From positions 372,001-436,000 of the forward strand of contig NZ_BDJB01000008.1 of NCBI RefSeq assembly GCF_002117915.1: 64,000 nucleotides of DNA, given 5' to 3'. Under the pieces are notes generated by a model. The model worked only from the letters and a program-made list of their open reading frames with translations. It did not search any database and was not told the DNA's origin. Position numbers and translations under genes: made by a program. Each line of letters starts with the position of its first letter. Positions within the stretch are counted from its first letter, which is position 1. This document shows, one piece after another, positions 54,986-63,986 of this stretch. The DNA comes from Sphingomonas sp. TZW2008 (GTDB lineage Bacteria > Pseudomonadota > Alphaproteobacteria > Sphingomonadales > Sphingomonadaceae).

Positions 54986-55635
54986 GCCGCGCGCGCCCCG
55001 ATGCGCCCCTTGCGATCGAGCCACCACATCCGCCCGCCATGGATCGCGAACGCCGCGACCGCGGTGGGGATCGCCCAGATCGACATGTGCAGCGGCTCGA
55101 CGAAGATGCCATAACCCTCGAGCACGCCCTTCATCAGCAGGATCGATCCGATCGCGATGAAGATGTCCTCGCCGAAGAACAGCCCGATATTGTCGGTCGC
55201 CGCCGCCAGCGCCTTCACCTTCTCGGGATCGTGCGCTTCCCCCGCCGCGGCCTCGGCCATCGGCGCGATCAGCGGGCGGACCGTCTGCGCGTGGCCGGCG
55301 ACCGAGGTGAGCCCCAGCGCCGCGGTGATCTGCCGAAAGCCAAGATACGCGAGCAGCAGCCGCCCCACGGTCAGGCCCTTCAATCCCCCTACCAGCGCCC
55401 GCGCGCGCGCCTGCAGCCCATTGCGCTCGAGCAAGCCGATCACGGGCAGCACGATGTAGATTGCGGTCACGTAGCGCGTGTCGTTGAACGCCTTGCCGAA
55501 TGCCGCGAGGATCGCCAGCGGCTCGATCCCCGCCGCGAGCCCGGTGACCAGCGCAGAGGCAGCGATCACCAGCATCGGGTTGAAACGCAGCAGAAAGCCA
55601 AGCGCGATGATCGCGATGCCGGCGAGGACGAGCAT
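54982..55635 (-). CDS. DUF969 family membrane protein
   Basis: A 217-residue inner-membrane protein of the DUF969 family with about five helices. Landmarks are PMLVIAASALVTGLAAGIEPLAILAAFGKAFNDTRYVTAIYIVLPVIGLLERNGLQ and GHAQTVRPLIAPMAEAAAGE, then DNIGLFFGEDIFIAIGSILLMKGVLEGYGI. DUF969/DUF979 pairs resemble a split transporter and have been seen near 5-oxoproline genes in some bacteria, from memory, but none is here. It is the first gene of the operon; start ATG 55635. Confidence 0.9.
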   Translation of the reverse strand: MLVLAGIAIIALGFLLRFNPMLVIAASALVTGLAAGIEPLAILAAFGKAFNDTRYVTAIYIVLPVIGLLERNGLQARARALVGGLKGLTVGRLLLAYLGFRQITAALGLTSVAGHAQTVRPLIAPMAEAAAGEAHDPEKVKALAAATDNIGLFFGEDIFIAIGSILLMKGVLEGYGIFVEPLHMSIWAIPTAVAAFAIHGGRMWWLDRKGRIGARAA

Positions 55636-55876
55636 CAGGCGCCGGGCCGGGATGCGTCAACCGGCCTTCGCGCCGTGCACCACCATGTCGCAGATATCAT
55701 GCCCGTCGATGTGCGGCACGCCCGCCGCCGCGACAAGCGCGAAGTGGCGATCCGGCCGAGAAGGGCGAGCGGCGGGCCAGGCGCGCCCAGTCTAAGGGGC
55801 GAGCCGGCTGCGCCTTGGAACGATGAAGGCACTTCCATCGCGGAAGATCATAGGGGTCCATGCTCGCGGTTCCCGC

Positions 55877-56305
55877 TTAACCGGTCACCCCATCGGCGCA
55901 ACGCACGCGTATCCCCTTCGTGGTCACCAGCGCCTTCTCGCCAGCCTGCGCCTCGACACGACCATCGCCTTTCGTGCTGGATACCAACAGCACCATAGGG
56001 CGATCGATGACGCAGCGATATTCCGCCTTGGCGACGGTGCAGGCGCGTCGCAGTGCGGCCGCGTCGTCCGGTGACGGGTGACCCACCGATTCGACGCCGA
56101 AGGCGATTGACGCAGATCCGCCGATCAGCGCGGCTTTCAATCCGGAGATGAGCTGGCCCTGATATAGGGCCGGCTGATCGGTCTTCTTCAAGCCCAGCTG
56201 CGGGGCGAGCCGCGCGCAGAAGCTGGGCGATTGGTCCGCCGCCAACGCGCCACCGGCGCTCACCAACAGCAGCACGGCCGCCCAAATTTTCACGCCCTGC
56301 TCCAT
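55877..56305 (-). CDS. Small secreted hypothetical protein
   Basis: A 142-residue exported protein: signal peptide MEQGVKIWAAVLLLVSAGGALA, then a mature part with three or four Cys (SFCARLAPQLG, RACTVAKAEYRC, VRCADGVTG) that probably form disulfides. No family is recognised. ATG 56305 is chosen by the signal peptide; longer in-frame codons exist. It lies 57 bases after the fumarase stop on the same strand. Confidence 0.65.
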   Translation of the reverse strand: MEQGVKIWAAVLLLVSAGGALAADQSPSFCARLAPQLGLKKTDQPALYQGQLISGLKAALIGGSASIAFGVESVGHPSPDDAAALRRACTVAKAEYRCVIDRPMVLLVSSTKGDGRVEAQAGEKALVTTKGIRVRCADGVTG

Positions 56306-56361
56306 ATCAGATGGTGCCCGCGGGCAACGCTGCATCGTCGACATTGCGCGACACGCATCTC

Positions 56362-57885
56362 TCACGCCGGCTGAAGCAGGCCTTCCTTCGCGATCTTGTC
56401 GCGCCACACGAGCGGGGCGAGTTGGTGAACGTTGTTGCCTTCGCTGTCGACCGCGACGGTGACGGGGAAATCCTCCACCTCGAACTCGTAGATCGCTTCC
56501 ATGCCGAGATCCTCGAAGCCGACGACCTTGGATCCCTTGATCGCACGTGCGACGAGATACGCCGCGCCGCCGACCGCCATCAGATAGGCGCTCTTGGCGT
56601 CCCTGATCGCGTCGGTCGCCGCCGGTCCGCGCTCGGCCTTGCCGACCATCGCAAGCAGCCCTTGATCGAGCATCATGCGGGTGAACTTGTCCATCCGCGT
56701 CGCGGTCGTGGGACCGGCGGGGCCGACCACTTCCTCGCCGACCGGATCGACCGGACCGACGTAGTAAATCACGCGGCCCTTGAACTCGACCGGCAGCGTC
56801 TCGCCGGCGTCGAGCATGTCCTTGATCCGCTTGTGCGCAGCATCACGTCCGGTCAGCATCTTGCCGTTCAGCAGCAGGCGATCGCCCTGCTTCCACGAGC
56901 GGACGATCTCGGGCGTCAGCGTGTCGAGATCGACGCGGATCGCGGCCTTGTCGGGCGTCCAGTTGACCTTGGGCCACTCGTCGAGCTTCGGCGTCTCGAG
57001 ATACGCCGGGCCGCTGCCGTCGAGCGTGAAATGCGCGTGGCGGGTGGCGGCGCAGTTCGGGATCATCGCCACCGGCTTGCCCGCGGCGTGACACGGCGCG
57101 TCCATGATCTTGACGTCGAGGATGGTCGACAGCCCGCCCAGGCCCTGCGCCCCGATGCCGAGCGCGTTAACCTTGTCGAAGATCTCGATGCGCAGCGCCT
57201 CGATGTCGTTCTTCGGGCCGCGCGCCTTGAGCGGGCCCATGTCGATCGGCTCCATCAGCGCCTTCTTGGCAAGCAGCACGCAATGCTCCGCCGTGCCGCC
57301 GATGCCGATGCCGAGCATGCCCGGCGGGCACCAGCCGGCACCCATCTGCGGCAGCATCTCCAGAACCCAATCGACGATCGAATCGCTGGGGTTCATCATC
57401 TTGAACTTGGACTTGTTCTCGCTGCCGCCGCCCTTAGCCGCGACATCGACCGAGACCTTGCTGCCCGGCACCATCTCGACGTGGAGCACGCAGGGCGTAT
57501 TGTCCTTGGTGTTGCGGCGCGTGAAGGCGGGGTCGGCGAGGACCGAGGCGCGCAGCTTGTTCTCGGGGTGAAGGTACGCGCGGCGCACGCCTTCGTCGAC
57601 GATCTCCTGCATCGAGCGTGTCGTGTCGTCGATGCGGCAGTCCATGCCCCATTTGATGAAGACGTTGACGATGCCGGTGTCCTGGCAGATCGGCCGGTGG
57701 CCCTCCGCGCACATCCGCGAATTGGTCAGGATCTGCGCGATCGCGTCCTTCGCCGCCGGGCCCTGTTCCGCCTCATAGGCGTCGCCAAGCGCGCGGATGT
57801 AATCCATCGGGTGATAGTAGCTGATGAACTGGAGCGCATCGGCAACGCTCTCGATCAGGTCTGCGGCGCGGATCGTCGTGGTCAT
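56362..57885 (-). CDS. fumA: Class I (iron-sulfur) fumarate hydratase
   Basis: A 507-residue 4Fe-4S fumarase of the single-chain FumA/FumB type, interconverting fumarate and malate in the TCA cycle. Cluster Cys are in GHRPICQDTGIVNVFIKWG, GAGWCPPGMLGIGIGGTAEHCVLLAKKA and AMIPNCAATRH. KGGGSENKSKFKMMNPSDSIVDWVLEMLPQMGAG and the C-terminal GPTTATRMDKFTRMMLDQGL complete the pattern. ATG 57885 (MTTTIRAADL) is preferred; a GTG at 57897 is possible. Divergent from the GGDEF-EAL gene. Confidence 0.95.
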   Translation of the reverse strand: MTTTIRAADLIESVADALQFISYYHPMDYIRALGDAYEAEQGPAAKDAIAQILTNSRMCAEGHRPICQDTGIVNVFIKWGMDCRIDDTTRSMQEIVDEGVRRAYLHPENKLRASVLADPAFTRRNTKDNTPCVLHVEMVPGSKVSVDVAAKGGGSENKSKFKMMNPSDSIVDWVLEMLPQMGAGWCPPGMLGIGIGGTAEHCVLLAKKALMEPIDMGPLKARGPKNDIEALRIEIFDKVNALGIGAQGLGGLSTILDVKIMDAPCHAAGKPVAMIPNCAATRHAHFTLDGSGPAYLETPKLDEWPKVNWTPDKAAIRVDLDTLTPEIVRSWKQGDRLLLNGKMLTGRDAAHKRIKDMLDAGETLPVEFKGRVIYYVGPVDPVGEEVVGPAGPTTATRMDKFTRMMLDQGLLAMVGKAERGPAATDAIRDAKSAYLMAVGGAAYLVARAIKGSKVVGFEDLGMEAIYEFEVEDFPVTVAVDSEGNNVHQLAPLVWRDKIAKEGLLQPA

Positions 57886-58023
57886 GGCTATCGTCACTAT
57901 GGCGCGCGCGGCACCAGTGCAACGGCCGCGCGCGCGTCAAAATGCGACGGATCGAGGCGCCACGACGCCGTCGTCCACCGCGCCGTAAACGCTTTGCCAA
58001 CCCTCTTTTCCTATTCCGGCGCG

Positions 58024-60654
58024 ATGGGACCAGTTCGTCGCGTATCGTCTTCAGCCTCCGCCCCGCCCGGCTTCGTCGAGGCGCTGGGGCTGGTCGCCTC
58101 CGCCGACGAGGCGGTCGCCGACGCCAGCGAGGCGCGGCTGCGCGAAGTGGTCATCTTATGGCCGCTGGTCGTCGCGGTGCTGCTGCTCGGCAGCGTCGGA
58201 TCGCTCGTCTTCCTCGCCTTATGGGACCGGCCGGTCGGCATGGCTGTGGCGTTGGCGGCGGTGCTGAGCGTGGTAGGCGGTGGAGCCTGGACGCTGCTCG
58301 CACTACCCAAAGCGCGCACCCTTCCCCCGCATCGTCGTATCGGCATCCTCACCGCACTCGCGGCGCTGCTCGGGATCTTGCTCTCGCTTCAGCTCGACCT
58401 CAGCCCGCGCCTGCCCACCGCGTCGCTCCACGTCGCGGGCTTCGTTGTCGGCTTCGGCACGATCGTGCTCACTGCTATTGCCCTGCACGCAGTACGCGCC
58501 GCCAGCCTGGCCTTTGCCGGCACGCTCGCGCTGATGGTGCCGGTCACGGCCGGGCTCGGCGTCGCTGCCGCGGCCGCGCTGGTGCTCGCCGCGCTGCTCG
58601 TGCGCGGCATCTTCCGCATCGCGACGCGCGACCATCAGGAGCTCGGCGCACGCGAGGCAGCGCAGCACCAGCAGCAACTCGCCTCCCGGCTGGTGCGCGA
58701 ATATGAGGAGCATGGCACCGGCTGGTTCTGGCAGACCGACCGTGCCGGGCACCTTACCTATCTCACCGAGAAGGTTGCGCGCGAGATCACTGCGCTCGGC
58801 GTCGATCCGATTGGCGAGCGGCTGGTCAACGTCTTCCGCGTCGACTCGTCGCTGATCGAGACCGAGCGTACGCTCACCTTTCACATGTCGTCGCGCACCA
58901 GCTTCGCCGATTATTCGGTTCGGCCCGCGTTCGAGACGAAGGCGGATCGCTGGTGGTCGATCTCCGGCCGGCCGATGCTCGACGACCTCGGCCGCTTCCA
59001 GGGCTTCATCGGCTCGGGCTCGGACCTCACCGAGAAGCGCCGCGCCGAGGCGGAGATCACGCGCCTCGCGCTGTTCGACAGCCTGACGGGGCTTGCCAAT
59101 CGCCAGCGCATGCGCCTGTCGCTCGAACAGACGCTCGCGCCCGCGCAGGGCCCACGTACCACCACGGGGTTGTTCCTGCTCGATCTCGATCGCTTCAAGG
59201 CGGTCAACGACACGCTCGGCCATCAGACCGGCGACGAGCTGCTCAAACAGGTCGCGCAGCGGCTGCAACAAGCCGTCGCTGATGCGGGGCTCGTCGGGCG
59301 GCTCGGTGGCGACGAATTCATGGTCGTCCTTCCGCGCGAAGGCAATCGCGACAAACTGAGCGAGATCGCGCAGCGCATCATCGCCGCGCTCTCGCAGACC
59401 TATTTCATCAAGGGCGCTTCGGTCTCGATCGGCTGTTCGATCGGCGTCGCGATCGCGCCCGAACACGGCGAGGACAGCGAAGCGCTGGTGCGCAACGCCG
59501 ATCTCGCGCTCTATGCCGCGAAAGCCGACGGGCGCGGCGTTCATCGCTTCTACCGCGACGAGCTGCTCGAAGGCGCGCAGAACCGCAAGCGGCTCGAAGA
59601 CGATCTGCGTCAAGCGCTCGGCAGCGACCAGTTTCATCTCACCTATCAGGCGGTCGTCTCGACCGCGAACGAGCAGATCGTCGGCTACGAGGCGCTGCTG
59701 CGCTGGACGCACCCGACGCGCGGCGCGGTGAGCCCGGCCGAATTCGTGCCGATCGCCGAGGAATGCGGCCTGATCGACGCGATCGGCGAATGGGTACTAC
59801 GCACCGCCTGCGCGGATGCGGCACGCTGGCCCGAGAAGGTGCGCGTCGCGGTCAACGTCTCGCCGATCCAGTTCGCCAATCCCGCGCTGCCGGCGATCGT
59901 GACGAGCGCGATCGCGGCCGCCGGCATCGCGCCCGCCCGGCTCGAGCTAGAGATCACCGAGGGCGTGTTCCTCAACGAGGACGCGTCGTCCGACCAGATG
60001 TTCAAGGCGCTGAAGGGGATTGGCGTACGCCTGGCGCTCGACGATTTCGGCACCGGCTATTCGTCGCTCGGCTATCTGAAGAAGGCGCCGTTCGACAAGA
60101 TCAAGATCGACCAGAGCTTCGTGCGCGGCGCGATCCAGTCGGGCACGCGTAACGCCGCGATCATCAAGGCGATTGTCACGCTTGCCGACACGCTCGGCAT
60201 GGAGACGACGGCCGAGGGCGTCGAGCAGCAGGACGAGATCGCGCTGATCCGCGATCTGGGGTGCAGCCACATCCAGGGCTTCGTCTACGGCCGCCCCGCG
60301 CGCAGCGAGGACGTCGCCGCGCAGCTGGCGGCTGGCGGGCGTGCGACCGCGGTCGGGCATCGCATCAGCCGCGCACCGCGCACCAAAATGCTGCGCTCCG
60401 CGCGGATCGAAATCGGTGACGAGCGCGGCGAAGTACGGATCCGTAACATGTCGGCCAACGGCGCAATGATCGACGGCGTCGATTTCCCCGCCGAGGCGAT
60501 TGGTGTCGATGTGCAGATCGAACTCCTCGAGGATCAGCTGTTCCCCGCCACGATCCGCTGGACGGCGGACGGGCGCGCCGGGCTTGAGTTCGCGCGCGCG
60601 TTCAACCTCGAACGCCTCAACCAGCCTGCGCGCTTGGTCCGTAAGACAGGCTGA
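58024..60654 (+). CDS. Membrane GGDEF-EAL-PilZ protein (cyclic-di-GMP turnover)
   Basis: An 876-residue protein: six hydrophobic helices (about residues 40-200), a PAS-like segment (GTGWFWQTDRAGHLTYLTEK, about 235-345), a GGDEF domain with intact GGDEF near 428-432, an EAL domain (YEALLRW near 556, then DDFGTGYSSLGYLKK), and a C-terminal PilZ-like domain (RIEIGDERGEVRIRNMSANGAMIDG). Both catalytic motifs look intact, so it could make and degrade c-di-GMP. The real start is uncertain; ATG 58024 is preferred, and the open frame upstream to 56311 is antisense to fumarase. Confidence 0.9.
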   Translation: MGPVRRVSSSASAPPGFVEALGLVASADEAVADASEARLREVVILWPLVVAVLLLGSVGSLVFLALWDRPVGMAVALAAVLSVVGGGAWTLLALPKARTLPPHRRIGILTALAALLGILLSLQLDLSPRLPTASLHVAGFVVGFGTIVLTAIALHAVRAASLAFAGTLALMVPVTAGLGVAAAAALVLAALLVRGIFRIATRDHQELGAREAAQHQQQLASRLVREYEEHGTGWFWQTDRAGHLTYLTEKVAREITALGVDPIGERLVNVFRVDSSLIETERTLTFHMSSRTSFADYSVRPAFETKADRWWSISGRPMLDDLGRFQGFIGSGSDLTEKRRAEAEITRLALFDSLTGLANRQRMRLSLEQTLAPAQGPRTTTGLFLLDLDRFKAVNDTLGHQTGDELLKQVAQRLQQAVADAGLVGRLGGDEFMVVLPREGNRDKLSEIAQRIIAALSQTYFIKGASVSIGCSIGVAIAPEHGEDSEALVRNADLALYAAKADGRGVHRFYRDELLEGAQNRKRLEDDLRQALGSDQFHLTYQAVVSTANEQIVGYEALLRWTHPTRGAVSPAEFVPIAEECGLIDAIGEWVLRTACADAARWPEKVRVAVNVSPIQFANPALPAIVTSAIAAAGIAPARLELEITEGVFLNEDASSDQMFKALKGIGVRLALDDFGTGYSSLGYLKKAPFDKIKIDQSFVRGAIQSGTRNAAIIKAIVTLADTLGMETTAEGVEQQDEIALIRDLGCSHIQGFVYGRPARSEDVAAQLAAGGRATAVGHRISRAPRTKMLRSARIEIGDERGEVRIRNMSANGAMIDGVDFPAEAIGVDVQIELLEDQLFPATIRWTADGRAGLEFARAFNLERLNQPARLVRKTG

Positions 60655-61099
60655 GGCGCACGGCTGAGCAACGCTCCCCAACGCTTGGGAGCAAGCTGTC
60701 ACGGCGGGTGTGATACCGCCACCGACCCGCGGTAGGTCGCCGCCACGCGCATTTGTTCACAGCAAAAAATTTTCTGTCCGCTTGCAATCCGCGAACCCCG
60801 CGGAAGTCCGCGCGTCGCGCGATTGTGTGCCATCAATGTTCCGGCGGCGGCGATGAACCCTTCGCCATCGCAATGCATTTACCGACTTGCCTCCTGACGC
60901 CGCCTGACACAATCTGTTGGGGCTGAAGACGGGGGCTGACGCAAGTACTGGTGGAACGGCGCTGGGATCACGAGATCACGGACGGGTTCGCGCGGCTTGA
61001 AACGGCTGCCGACGGTCCTGTTTTGTTCTCGCGCAGCACGGTATAGCATGGTGCAGCGCCAGGCCGATTCGGTCGAGGAATAACGAGGAAGCGGTGGCG
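60655..61099. promoter_or_regulatory. 445-base leader of nrdA
   Basis: No coding frame is convincing here. It contains an AT-rich stretch CAGCAAAAAATTTTCTG around 60759-60775, preceded by TTGTTCACA at 60753-60761, which differs from a DnaA box (TTATNCACA) at one base. A GANTC (GATTC, 61066-61070) lies 30 bases before nrdA. A GAGGAAG at 61085-61091 serves as its ribosome binding site. I saw no clear NrdR box pair or B12 riboswitch. Confidence 0.45.
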
Positions 61100-63013
61100 A
61101 TGGATTTCAGAGACGCGAGTGAGGCGAACATGGCGACCGACACGATCGATGCGACCAGCCCGAACGGTACCGGTACGGCGAGCGCCGCGCCTGTTGACGC
61201 GCCAGCCGCATCGGCCCCGCGCAAGCCCTATCCGCTCGACGTCGATCACTCGCGCGACGCGCTGTTGACCGATTTCGGCAAGGAAACGCTCAACGATCGC
61301 TACCTGCTGCCGGGCGAATCGTACCAGGATCTCTTCGTCCGCGTCGCCAGCGCCTATGCCGACGATCAGGCGCACGCGCAGCGCGTCTACGATTATATCT
61401 CGAAGCTGTGGTTCATGCCGGCAACGCCGGTGCTGTCGAACGGCGGCACGGGGCGCGGGCTGCCGATCAGCTGCTACCTCAATTCAGTGCCCGACAGCCT
61501 CAACGGCATCGTCGACACGTGGAACGAGAACGTCTGGCTCGCCAGCCGCGGCGGCGGCATCGGCACCTATTGGGGCAACGTTCGCGGGATCGGCGAGCCG
61601 GTCGGCCTCAACGGCAAGACCAGCGGCATCATCCCGTTCGTGCGCGTGATGGATTCTCTGACGCTGGCGATCAGCCAAGGCTCGCTGCGGCGCGGCTCGG
61701 CCGCCTGTTACCTCGACATCTCGCACCCCGAGATCGAAGAGTTCCTCGAAATCCGCAAGCCAAGCGGGGATTTCAACCGCAAGGCGCTCAACCTCCACCA
61801 CGGCGTGCTGATCCCCGACGCCTTCATGGAAGCGGTACGCGACGGGGCCGAATGGGAACTCAAAAGCCCCAAGGACGGCGCGGTGCGCGGCAAGGTCGAT
61901 GCGCGCGCGCTGTTCCAGAAGCTGGTCGAGACCCGGCTGGCGACGGGCGAGCCGTACATCGTCTTCGCCGATCACGTGAACGCGAACATGCCCAAGCATC
62001 ACCGCGATCTCGGCCTCAAGGTATCGACGTCGAACCTGTGCAGCGAGATCACGCTGCCGACGGGCCGCGACCATCTCGGCAACGATCGCACCGCGGTCTG
62101 CTGCCTCTCCTCGCTCAACCTCGAGACGTGGGACCAGTGGAAGGACGACAAGCGCTTCGTCGAGGACGTGATGCGCTTCCTCGACAACGTGCTGCAGGAT
62201 TACATCGACCGGCACGAGCCGGGGATGGAGCGCGCGGCGTACAGCGCCGGACGCGAGCGCTCGGTCGGGCTCGGCGTGATGGGCTTCCACTCCTTCCTGC
62301 AGGCGCGCGGCCTGCCGATGGAAGGCGCGATGGCGAAGAGCTGGAACCTCAAGATCTTCAAGCAGATCAACGCGCAGGTGAACGAGGCGTCGATGCAGCT
62401 CGCGGTCGAGCGTGGCCCCTGCCCCGACGCCGCCGACATGGGCGTGATGGAGCGGTTCAGCTGCAAGATGGCGATCGCGCCGACCGCGTCGATCAGCATC
62501 ATCTGCGGCGGCACCAGCGCGTGCATCGAGCCGATCCCGGCCAACATCTACACCCACAAGACGCTGTCGGGCAGCTTCTCGGTCAAGAACCCGTATCTCG
62601 AGAAGCTGCTGATCGAGAAGTCGAAGAATTCCGACGCAGTGTGGAATTCGATTCTCGAGCACGGCGGCTCGGTGCAGCACCTCGATTTCCTCAGCCAGGA
62701 GGAAAAGGACTGCTACAAGACGAGCTTCGAGATCGACCAGCGCTGGCTGCTCGAGCTCGCCGGCGATCGCACGCCCTACATCGATCAGGCACAGTCGCTG
62801 AACCTGTTCATCCCGGCCGACGTCGAGAAGTGGGATCTGCTGATGCTCCACTTCCGTGCGTGGGAACTTGGCATCAAGTCGCTCTACTATCTGCGCTCGA
62901 AAAGCGTGCAGCGCGCGGGCTTCGCCGGCGGGGTCGAGAACGACAACACGCTCGAGAAGCCGAAGTATCAGTTCGAGACGACGGACTACGACGAGTGTCT
63001 CGCCTGTCAGTAA
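61100..63013 (+). CDS. nrdA: Ribonucleoside-diphosphate reductase, alpha subunit (class I)
   Basis: A 637-residue large subunit that reduces ribonucleotides for DNA synthesis. Active-site Cys lie in LPISCYLNSVPDSL (about residue 124) and SNLCSEITLP (about 313), and the C-terminal redox pair in CLACQ at the very end. No N-terminal ATP-cone is visible. MAIAPTASISIICGGTSACIEPIPANIY is typical. ATG 61100 is preferred because of GAGGAAG; ATG 61130 (MATDTID) behind GTGAGG is possible. The small subunit nrdB is not adjacent. Confidence 0.93.
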   Translation: MDFRDASEANMATDTIDATSPNGTGTASAAPVDAPAASAPRKPYPLDVDHSRDALLTDFGKETLNDRYLLPGESYQDLFVRVASAYADDQAHAQRVYDYISKLWFMPATPVLSNGGTGRGLPISCYLNSVPDSLNGIVDTWNENVWLASRGGGIGTYWGNVRGIGEPVGLNGKTSGIIPFVRVMDSLTLAISQGSLRRGSAACYLDISHPEIEEFLEIRKPSGDFNRKALNLHHGVLIPDAFMEAVRDGAEWELKSPKDGAVRGKVDARALFQKLVETRLATGEPYIVFADHVNANMPKHHRDLGLKVSTSNLCSEITLPTGRDHLGNDRTAVCCLSSLNLETWDQWKDDKRFVEDVMRFLDNVLQDYIDRHEPGMERAAYSAGRERSVGLGVMGFHSFLQARGLPMEGAMAKSWNLKIFKQINAQVNEASMQLAVERGPCPDAADMGVMERFSCKMAIAPTASISIICGGTSACIEPIPANIYTHKTLSGSFSVKNPYLEKLLIEKSKNSDAVWNSILEHGGSVQHLDFLSQEEKDCYKTSFEIDQRWLLELAGDRTPYIDQAQSLNLFIPADVEKWDLLMLHFRAWELGIKSLYYLRSKSVQRAGFAGGVENDNTLEKPKYQFETTDYDECLACQ

Positions 63014-63122
63014 GCCGAGCGACGGGCGGTGCATCTGCCCGTCACCCGGCGACGGCGATGCCTGTCCTGGTCACCGTGATGCGTGGAAGCAAGATAATGC
63101 GGCCATCCCTTCAGACACGAGA

Positions 63123-63153
63123 AACCCCGACCCGCATGGCGCGGGCCGGGGTT
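63123..63153 (-). terminator. Hairpin between nrdA and the DUF2171 gene
   Basis: A 13-base stem (AACCCCGACCCGC / GCGGGCCGGGGTT) with one wobble pair and a 5-base loop lies between two converging genes. On the minus strand the right arm is followed by TTCTCG, and on the plus strand by CGTC. Likely the shared terminator. Confidence 0.6.
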
Positions 63154-63186
63154 CGTCAGTGGCGTCGCGTGTGTCGTGTCAGCCGG

Positions 63187-63438
63187 TCACTCGGCCTCTT
63201 CGAACATGTCGACGGCGTTCTGCGCGGTGGCGGAGAGCCGCACGGTGTCGCCCTCGATCGTCGCCACCAGCCCGGCGGGCAGGTAATGATGCTTGCCACC
63301 AGTGCCGTCCTGCGTCGACGGGCTGTCGTTCTTGGTCAGCTTGATCCGCTCGCCATCGACATGGTCGACCGTGCCGACATGGACGCCGTCCGCGCCGACG
63401 ACCTTCATATGTTCCTTGATGTTGCTGTGATCGTGCAT
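63187..63438 (-). CDS. DUF2171 domain protein
   Basis: An 83-residue protein with a PRC-barrel-like DUF2171 pattern: IKEHMKVVGADGVHVGTVDHVDGERIKLTKND, then GKHHYLPAGLVATIEGDTVRLSATAQNAVDMFEE. Such small proteins are common in sphingomonads and may bind nucleic acid or membranes, but no role is known. ATG 63438 (MHDHSNIKEH) has a GGAGACTG ribosome binding site. It converges on nrdA. Confidence 0.87.
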   Translation of the reverse strand: MHDHSNIKEHMKVVGADGVHVGTVDHVDGERIKLTKNDSPSTQDGTGGKHHYLPAGLVATIEGDTVRLSATAQNAVDMFEEAE

Positions 63439-63545
63439 CGTCAGTCTCCTGGTCGGTTCGGCGGTTCAACGACAGATCGCGGCTTTGGATGCATCGTACC
63501 TGCCGCGCGTAACACCGCGCTGGTCCGGTTCGCAGCGTGAGCGGG

Positions 63546-63986
63546 ATGCCGACGCCTCGCTATCAGCCGCGCCGCCTCGCACGTACGCGCGCTGGTGCCT
63601 ACGCACGCCGCAGTTACGGCCGTCTGTCCGTGCGTGGCGTAGCGGCGCCATTGTCCGACGCGGCCCCGCCCCTGTCATCGCCCGCAGGCATCGCAGGGCG
63701 CGCTGCCGCCGCCGTCGCGCTGCTGCTCCTTACGGCCTGCGCGACGCAGACCGCCGCAACCGTTGCGCACACGCCTGCGACGCCCGGCTTCCTGCTCGGC
63801 CTGTGGCACGGCTTCATCTTCCCCGTCGCCTGGGTGCTCAGCCTGTTCCTGCCCGACGTCGCGATCTACGCCGTGCCCAACAGCGGCGGCTGGTACGATT
63901 GCGGCTATTTCGTCGGCATCGTCTTCCTCGGCGTCGGCGCGCGCAAGACGCGCACCGTCTACGTTACGCGGCGCACGCGCGTATGA
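63546..63986 (+). CDS. Small membrane or lipoprotein-like protein, start uncertain
   Basis: The certain part is a hydrophobic segment with a lipobox-like LLLLTACATQ, then two helices (FLLGLWHGFIFPVAWVLSLFL and CGYFVGIVFLGVGAR). From ATG 63546 it is 146 residues, but the long basic N-terminus before the signal is unusual. GTG 63630 or TTG 63651 would put the signal near the start. I do not recognise a family. It overlaps the next gene by 4 bases (ATGA). Confidence 0.55.
   Translation: MPTPRYQPRRLARTRAGAYARRSYGRLSVRGVAAPLSDAAPPLSSPAGIAGRAAAAVALLLLTACATQTAATVAHTPATPGFLLGLWHGFIFPVAWVLSLFLPDVAIYAVPNSGGWYDCGYFVGIVFLGVGARKTRTVYVTRRTRV

Noticed and set aside
56311..60654. A single 1447-codon frame that could suggest a giant fusion protein
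   Set aside because: The first 571 codons are antisense to fumarase and have shadow composition; the real protein begins near ATG 58024.
60890..60930. Possible NrdR box near ACACAATCTGTTG upstream of nrdA
   Set aside because: Only a partial match, and no second box at the expected one-helical-turn-multiple spacing.
60655..61099. Cobalamin riboswitch before the ribonucleotide reductase
   Set aside because: No B12-box-like sequence is visible and the enzyme has class I features, so a B12 link is not supported.
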